Under the pieces are notes generated by a model, which was not told the origin of the DNA, did not search any database, and saw only the letters and a program-made list of their open reading frames with translations. Positions 59,423-64,000 of a DNA stretch of 64,000 nucleotides are shown here, in pieces (the stretch's first letter is position 1; every line of letters begins with the position of its first letter). Location of the stretch: NCBI RefSeq assembly GCF_018390555.1, contig NZ_JAHBGB010000044.1, positions 213,424 to 277,423 of the forward strand, in the 5' to 3' direction. Both the position numbers and the translations under genes were made by a program. This stretch comes from Ancylobacter oerskovii. Lineage in GTDB: Bacteria; Pseudomonadota; Alphaproteobacteria; Rhizobiales; Xanthobacteraceae.

Positions 59423-61315
59423 ATGCGAGCCGACACGGTGTCGAGGGCGGTTTCCGCCGCCCGCCGGCAGTTCTTCAACGAGGGGCGGCCGCCGCAATCG
59501 CTGGTCGCCGAGCCCATCCTGCGCTCGTGGCGGCGCTGCGCCGATCGCGGCCTCGACAACCAGGTGCTGCCCTCGCTGGTGCCGCTCACCGCGGGCGAGC
59601 TGCGCCAGGCGAGCGAGCGCAACGAGCGGCTGCGGCGCCTGAGCCGGCCGGAGATCGAGAGCCTCTATGCCGAGGCGATGCAGACCGGCTGCGTCGTCGT
59701 CCTCACCGATGCCTCCGGCCTCATCCTGGAATCGCGGGGCCATGCCGCCTTCGCCTCGCGCGCGGCGCAGGTGGCGCTGCACCCGGGGGTGGACTGGAGC
59801 GAGACGGCGACCGGCACCAATGCCGTGGGCACCGCGCTGCTCGAGGGGCGTCCCATCGCCGTGCATGGCGGCGAGCATTATCTCGACCCGCATGGGATAT
59901 TGAGCTGCTCGGCGGCGCCGATCATGGACCCGTTCGGGCATGCGCTGGGCGTGCTCGACCTTTCGGGGCCGGCGGCGGTGGATCATCGCCACGCGCTCGG
60001 GCTGGTGCGGCTCGCCGCCGAGCAGATCGAGCATCGCTTCTTCGACGACGGCTTCGCCGAGCTGCAGGTGCTGCGGCTCGGCGCCGACCGGGCCCTGCTC
60101 GGCACCGCGCGCGAGGGCGTGCTGGTGTTCGACGGCGAACGGCTGGTGGCGGCCAACCGCCACGGGCTGGGGCTGTTCGGCATCGACTGGTCGGCGCTCG
60201 GCAGCCGGCGGGTGGAAGAACTCGTCGCGCGGCTGCCGCAGGAGGCGGGCATCGCCCGCATCGAGGTTACGGGAGGGCGAGTGCTGTTCGGCCGTCTCGA
60301 TGGCGCGGAGGCGCCGTCCCGCCGTGTGGCGGGGGGCGTCGCCCTGCGTCGCGCGCCGTCCAATTCTCCGGGCCGTTTGCCGCAATTCGGCGAGCTGCTG
60401 CTGCGCGAGGAGGACGAGCGGGCACTGTCGCGGGCGGTGAAGATGACCGATGCCGGCGTGCCGGTGCTGATCCAGGGCGAGACGGGCACCGGCAAGGAGA
60501 TGGCGGCACGCGAGGTCCATCGGCGCGGCCCCCGGGCCGCCGGCCCCTTCGTGGCGGTCAATTGCGCGGCCATTCCCGAGACGCTGATCGAGGCCGAGCT
60601 GTTCGGCTATGAGGAGGGCGCCTTCACCGGCGCCCGCCGCCACGGCCGCAAGGGCCTGCTGCGCGAGGCGGATGGCGGCGTGCTGTTCCTGGACGAGATC
60701 GGCGACATGCCGCTGGCCCTGCAATCCCGGCTCCTGCGGGTGCTGCAGGACCGCGAGGTGCTGCCGCTGGGTGCCGGCCGGCCGGTGAGCGTCGATTTCG
60801 CGCTGGTCTGCGCCACCCACCGCCATCTGAAGGCGCTGGTGGAGAGCGGGGCGTTCCGTTCCGATCTCTATTTCCGCATCGCCCATTACACGATCGAGCT
60901 GCCGGCGGTGCGCGACCTGCCGGACCGCCTCGCGACGGTACGCGAGCTCTGGCGCCGGGTCGCCGGGGACGACCGGCTCGCCCTCACCGCCGGCTGCGAG
61001 GAGCGGCTGGCGGCCTATGAATGGCCGGGCAATTTCCGCCAATTGGTCGGCGTGCTCAGGATGCTGGCGGCGCTTGCCGAGCCGGGCCAGCCGGTCGGCC
61101 CGGACCTGTTGCCCGAGGAGGTGGGGGCTTCGCGAGGCGCGTCCGATGACGGGGCGCCGGCCGTGGCCTCCTCCGAGCCGGCCGATCTCGACGCGATCGA
61201 GCTCGCGGCGATGCGCCGGGCGCTCGATGCCCATGGCGGCAATGTGTCCAAGGCGGCGCGAGCGCTGGGCATCAATCGCTCGACGCTCTATCGCCGGCTG
61301 CTCAGCACCCATTGA
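59423..61315 (+). CDS. Sigma-54-dependent transcriptional activator, AcoR type
   Basis: A 630-residue activator: N-terminal region with GAF-like sensor (about 60-200), AAA+ domain (about 325-550) with Walker A GETGTGKE, the sigma-54-contact loop GAFTGA, and LFLDEIGDMPLALQSRLLRV, then a Fis-type HTH at the C-terminus (SKAARALGINRSTLYRRL). The start is the ATG at 59423 with GGGAGGAG upstream; a GTG at 59390 would run through the dyad. It probably senses the alcohol or aldehyde and drives the sigma-54 promoter on the opposite strand. Confidence 0.92.
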   Translation: MRADTVSRAVSAARRQFFNEGRPPQSLVAEPILRSWRRCADRGLDNQVLPSLVPLTAGELRQASERNERLRRLSRPEIESLYAEAMQTGCVVVLTDASGLILESRGHAAFASRAAQVALHPGVDWSETATGTNAVGTALLEGRPIAVHGGEHYLDPHGILSCSAAPIMDPFGHALGVLDLSGPAAVDHRHALGLVRLAAEQIEHRFFDDGFAELQVLRLGADRALLGTAREGVLVFDGERLVAANRHGLGLFGIDWSALGSRRVEELVARLPQEAGIARIEVTGGRVLFGRLDGAEAPSRRVAGGVALRRAPSNSPGRLPQFGELLLREEDERALSRAVKMTDAGVPVLIQGETGTGKEMAAREVHRRGPRAAGPFVAVNCAAIPETLIEAELFGYEEGAFTGARRHGRKGLLREADGGVLFLDEIGDMPLALQSRLLRVLQDREVLPLGAGRPVSVDFALVCATHRHLKALVESGAFRSDLYFRIAHYTIELPAVRDLPDRLATVRELWRRVAGDDRLALTAGCEERLAAYEWPGNFRQLVGVLRMLAALAEPGQPVGPDLLPEEVGASRGASDDGAPAVASSEPADLDAIELAAMRRALDAHGGNVSKAARALGINRSTLYRRLLSTH

Positions 61316-61318
61316 GGC

Positions 61319-61690
61319 TCAGCCGTCGCGGCGCTCCAGCGAGGCGAGATCGCTTTGCGGCACTTCGGGATTCCCCTCGACGCGATCGCGATGCAGGGCG
61401 GCGCGGGCAAGCAGCATCAGCGTCACCGGGGTGGTGATTGTGACGAAGACGGCGATCAGCACCTCATGCAGCAGCGGCCGGCTCTGCAGCACGCTGAAGC
61501 AGATCATCGAGCCGACCAGCACGCCGCCGACGCCGAGCGTGGCGCCCAAAGTCGGCGCGTGGACGCGGGCGTAGAAATTGTTCAGCCGCACCAGGCCGAT
61601 GGAGCCGACCAAGGTGATGGCGGCGCCAGCGACCACCAGCGCGGCGACCAGCAAGGCCGCCCATAGCGGCAGATGGGGAGCGGTGCTCAT
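61319..61690 (-). CDS. mnhG: Na+/H+ antiporter subunit G (MnhG/MrpG)
   Basis: A 123-residue membrane protein with three hydrophobic segments. The first is preceded by LPLWAALLVAALVVAGAAIT; the family pattern SIGLVRLNNFYARVHAPTLG is clear. It is the last gene of the operon and overlaps mnhF by 4 bp. Its stop lies only 4 nt from the end of the convergent activator gene. Confidence 0.9.
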   Translation of the reverse strand: MSTAPHLPLWAALLVAALVVAGAAITLVGSIGLVRLNNFYARVHAPTLGATLGVGGVLVGSMICFSVLQSRPLLHEVLIAVFVTITTPVTLMLLARAALHRDRVEGNPEVPQSDLASLERRDG

Positions 61691-61980
61691 TCGATCACCT
61701 CGCCGCGCATGAGGAATTTGGCGAGCGCCACCGTGCCGGAAAAGCCGAGCAGCCCGATGGCCAGCGCCGCCTCGAAATAAAGCGTGGTGCCGGAGCGGAT
61801 GCCGATGGTGAGCAGCAGCAGCATGGCGTTCACATAGAGGGTGTCCAGGCCGAGGATGCGGTCCTGCGCGCGCGGGCCGATGAGGATGCGGTAGACCGCG
61901 CAGGCCATGGCGAGGCCCACCAGCACCTGCGCCAGCGTCAGCGACCAGCCGAGGATGAGGACTTCGAGCGGTTCGGTCAT
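61687..61980 (-). CDS. mnhF: Na+/H+ antiporter subunit F (MnhF/MrpF)
   Basis: A 97-residue protein with three membrane segments and the family core YRILIGPRAQDRILGLDTLY. Starts with ATG at 61980, which overlaps the mnhE stop by 4 bp; it overlaps mnhG at its end likewise. Longer frames upstream are mnhE/D shadows. Confidence 0.9.
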   Translation of the reverse strand: MTEPLEVLILGWSLTLAQVLVGLAMACAVYRILIGPRAQDRILGLDTLYVNAMLLLLTIGIRSGTTLYFEAALAIGLLGFSGTVALAKFLMRGEVIE

Positions 61981-62486
61981 TCGAAGATCTCCATCAAGAG
62001 GCGCTCGTAGCGGAGCTTGATGAGGTCGGTCCAGCTCTGCTCGTCGACGAGGTCGAGCACATGCAGCAGCAGCGTGCCGCGAGCCGGGTCGTGATTGACC
62101 CACAGCGTGCCCGGCGTGCAGGTGAGGATGATCGCCAGCACCGCGAGGCCGTATTCGTTGCGCAGATCGAGCCGGACCGTCATGAAGCCGGCATGGTCGC
62201 TGCGCCGCCCGCCGCGCAGGATGATGGTGCCGACCGCGAGATTGGAGCGGAACACGTCGACCAGCACCCGCAGCGCCAGCTGGGCCATCGCCGCCGGTCG
62301 CCTGAGCCGCGTCGGCTCGGGATCTAGGGCCACCATCACCCATGTCGCGCCGAGGGCCACGAGGCTGCCGAGCACGATATGCCCCGGCGCCAGCGACTGC
62401 TGCAGCAGCAGCCACATGGCGAGGAGCGCCAGGAACAGCAGCGGGAAGGGGATGATCCGTCGCAGCAGGCCGGAGGGGCGGTTCAT
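61977..62486 (-). CDS. mnhE: Na+/H+ antiporter subunit E (MnhE/MrpE)
   Basis: A 169-residue protein. Two N-terminal membrane segments (about 12-50) lead into a cytoplasmic domain with the typical VDVFRSNLAVGTIILRG and LTCTPGTLWVNHDPARGTLL. The start is the ATG at 62486, which overlaps mnhD by 4 bp. Confidence 0.9.
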   Translation of the reverse strand: MNRPSGLLRRIIPFPLLFLALLAMWLLLQQSLAPGHIVLGSLVALGATWVMVALDPEPTRLRRPAAMAQLALRVLVDVFRSNLAVGTIILRGGRRSDHAGFMTVRLDLRNEYGLAVLAIILTCTPGTLWVNHDPARGTLLLHVLDLVDEQSWTDLIKLRYERLLMEIFE

Positions 62487-64000
62487 GGCTTGCCTCCCGT
62501 GCCGGAGGTGGGCCGCAGCGGCACCGTGCCGGCGGGCGCGATGCCGAGTATGTCGCGGGCATATTCCTGCGGCCAGTAGAGCATCTGCGCGGTGGCATCC
62601 ATGTAGCGCATCGCCGGGCCGCCGAACACGGTGAGCAGAACGCAGAGCGCCAGCAGCGCGCCGAGGGGCGCCGCCTCGACGGCACGCACCCGCGGAATGG
62701 CCCCTTCGCCGGGCACCCACAGGGTGCGGATGCCGGTGCGCGTCATGGCGATCAGCGTCGCGAAGCCGGTGAGCATCATCAGCGCGATCAGCAGCCAGTG
62801 CGAGAAGGAGATCGACCCGGCTTCGTTGACCAGCGCCGACAGCATCGCCACCTTGCCGATGAAGCCGGACAGCGGCGGCAGGCCGGCGAGCAGGGCGGTG
62901 CAGGCGACGAAGGCGCCGCCGAGCAGGGCGATCGTCGCCGGGATCGCCACGCCGACCTCGCCTTCGTCGTCGTCCTCCTCCTCGTCGCTCTCGCCGTCGC
63001 CATAGGCCTCCATGGTCACGGCGAGCACGTCGGCGCCGGCATCGCGGCCGCGCTCGATCAACTCGATCAGCAGGAAGAAGGCCGAGATGGAGAGGGTGGA
63101 GGTGACGAGATAGAACAAGGCGCCGGAGATGACCGCGTTGTTGGTGGTGCCGATGGCGGCCAGGATGGTGCCGGACGACACCAGCACGCTGTAGCCGGCC
63201 AGGCGCAGCATCGATTGCGAGGCGAGTACGCCGATGCCGCCGAAGGCGATGGTGGCCATGCCGCCATAATACAGCCAGTCGGCACCGAAGCCGGCGGAGT
63301 TGCCCGCCTCGCCGCCGAAGCAGAGCAGGAACAGCCGCAGGATCACATAGAGGCCGACCTTGGTCATGATGGCGAACATGGCGGCGATCGGCGCGCAGGC
63401 GGCGGCATAGGTGGTCGGCAGCCAGAAGCACAGCGGCCACATGCCGGCCTTGATGAGGAAGGCGACGCCGAGGATCGCCGCGCCGGTCTCGAACAGCGCC
63501 CGCTCGTCGATGTTCAGCGACGGGACCAGCCGCGCGAGATCGGCCATGTTCAGCGTGCCGGTAACGCCGTAGATGATGGCGACGCCGATGAGGAACAGCG
63601 AGGAGGCGACGAGGTTCACCGGGATGTAGTGCAGCCCGGCCTTCACCCGCGCGGTGCCCGAACCGTGCAGCACCAGCCCGTAGGAGGCGGCGAGCAGCAC
63701 CTCGAAGAACACGAAGAGATTGAACAGGTCGCCGGTGAGGAAGGCGCCGTTGAGGCCGGCGAGCAGCAAGAGGAACAGCGTGTGGAAGCGCGGCCCGGCC
63801 TTGTGCCAGCGGGCGAGGGCATAGAGCAGGCTCGACAGGCCCAGCACCGAGGTGAGCAGCAGCATCAGCGCCGACAGCCGGTCCGCCACCAGCACGATGC
63901 CGAACGGCGCCGGCCAGTTGCCGAGCGGATAGGCGATGATGGTGGCGTCGCCGTCGGTGTCGATGGTCGCGGCCTGGATCAGAAGGGTGAGCGCGATGCC
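62483..64000 (-). CDS. mnhD: Na+/H+ antiporter subunit D (MnhD/MrpD), partial
   Basis: An NuoN/NuoM-like membrane subunit of the Mrp complex, which exchanges Na+ for H+. The visible 505 residues have about 13 membrane segments with NGAFLTGDLFNLFVFFEVLL, the charged lysine region IKAGMWPLCFWLPTTYAAA and GLPPLSGFIGKVAML. The N-terminus lies beyond the right edge. Between two membrane segments it carries an acidic insert (YGDGESDEEEDDDEGEVG) unusual for the family. Confidence 0.92.
   Translation of the reverse strand, partial: GIALTLLIQAATIDTDGDATIIAYPLGNWPAPFGIVLVADRLSALMLLLTSVLGLSSLLYALARWHKAGPRFHTLFLLLLAGLNGAFLTGDLFNLFVFFEVLLAASYGLVLHGSGTARVKAGLHYIPVNLVASSLFLIGVAIIYGVTGTLNMADLARLVPSLNIDERALFETGAAILGVAFLIKAGMWPLCFWLPTTYAAACAPIAAMFAIMTKVGLYVILRLFLLCFGGEAGNSAGFGADWLYYGGMATIAFGGIGVLASQSMLRLAGYSVLVSSGTILAAIGTTNNAVISGALFYLVTSTLSISAFFLLIELIERGRDAGADVLAVTMEAYGDGESDEEEDDDEGEVGVAIPATIALLGGAFVACTALLAGLPPLSGFIGKVAMLSALVNEAGSISFSHWLLIALMMLTGFATLIAMTRTGIRTLWVPGEGAIPRVRAVEAAPLGALLALCVLLTVFGGPAMRYMDATAQMLYWPQEYARDILGIAPAGTVPLRPTSGTGGKP

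Overview
The window is a 64 kb stretch of high-GC chromosome from an alphaproteobacterium. Gene families and order point to the Hyphomicrobiales (Rhizobiales), most like Xanthobacteraceae such as Ancylobacter, Starkeya or Xanthobacter. Pointers are the uvrC-pgsA-moaD-moaE block, Omp25/31-type outer-membrane proteins, a proline-rich exported protein, and Hyphomicrobiales-style palindromic intergenic repeats. The genus is an inference; no rRNA or tRNA gene is present to anchor it. Genes are dense and often overlap by 4 bp (ATGA or GTGA).

Layout. 1-10.9 kb holds housekeeping genes: pth (cut by the left edge), rplY, an exported proline-rich protein, prs, a lipoprotein, a creatinase-like M24 protein, pgeF, a MidA/NDUFAF7-type methyltransferase, lgt, a UbiK-like protein, a YbjN-like protein, proC and csaA. 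11.1-15.9 kb holds an OmpR/EnvZ-type two-component pair, a MarR regulator divergent from ilvE, and a NUDIX hydrolase. 15.9-19.7 kb is moaE, moaD, pgsA and uvrC; uvrC carries a repeat element inserted in frame. 20-28.6 kb has a DMT transporter, an SDR, two tandem outer-membrane beta-barrels, GST, a cold-shock protein, rlmJ, an exported RNase T2 with two small exported partners, a cupin and a peptidoglycan-binding-repeat protein. 28.7-35.4 kb has an NCS2 permease with a biuret-hydrolase-like enzyme, a metallophosphoesterase, uvrB and a DUF805 protein. 35.9-44.2 kb has a Tim44-like protein, a 57-residue small protein, ppc, a BKACE enzyme, a YaiI/UPF0178 protein and ggt. 44.3-55.9 kb is an amide/urea nitrogen-scavenging island: a urtABCDE-fmdA-fmdB operon divergent from a transporter-like hybrid histidine kinase and a LuxR-type response regulator. 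55.9-61.3 kb is an alcohol/aldehyde oxidation module (DUF779, adhP, aldehyde dehydrogenase) with a divergent sigma-54 activator. 61.3 kb to the end is an Mnh/Mrp Na+/H+ antiporter operon (G, F, E, D), with D cut by the right edge.

Most notable. (1) Between yaiI and ggt lies a 25-codon ORF that starts with GTG. It follows a 17-nt Shine-Dalgarno that copies the complement of the 16S rRNA 3' end, and a hairpin terminator lies downstream. This matches the layout of the rreB small mRNA described in Bradyrhizobium. (2) A sensor protein fuses an NCS1-like membrane transporter domain, a cysteine cluster, a histidine kinase and a receiver. It is divergent from the urea/formamide operon, with a perfect 18-bp palindrome between them. 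(3) uvrC contains an in-frame copy of a palindromic repeat that is intergenic elsewhere in the window, placed between two catalytic motifs of its nuclease domain. (4) A near-consensus sigma-54 promoter precedes the aldehyde dehydrogenase gene, with a dyad in front of the divergent activator gene.
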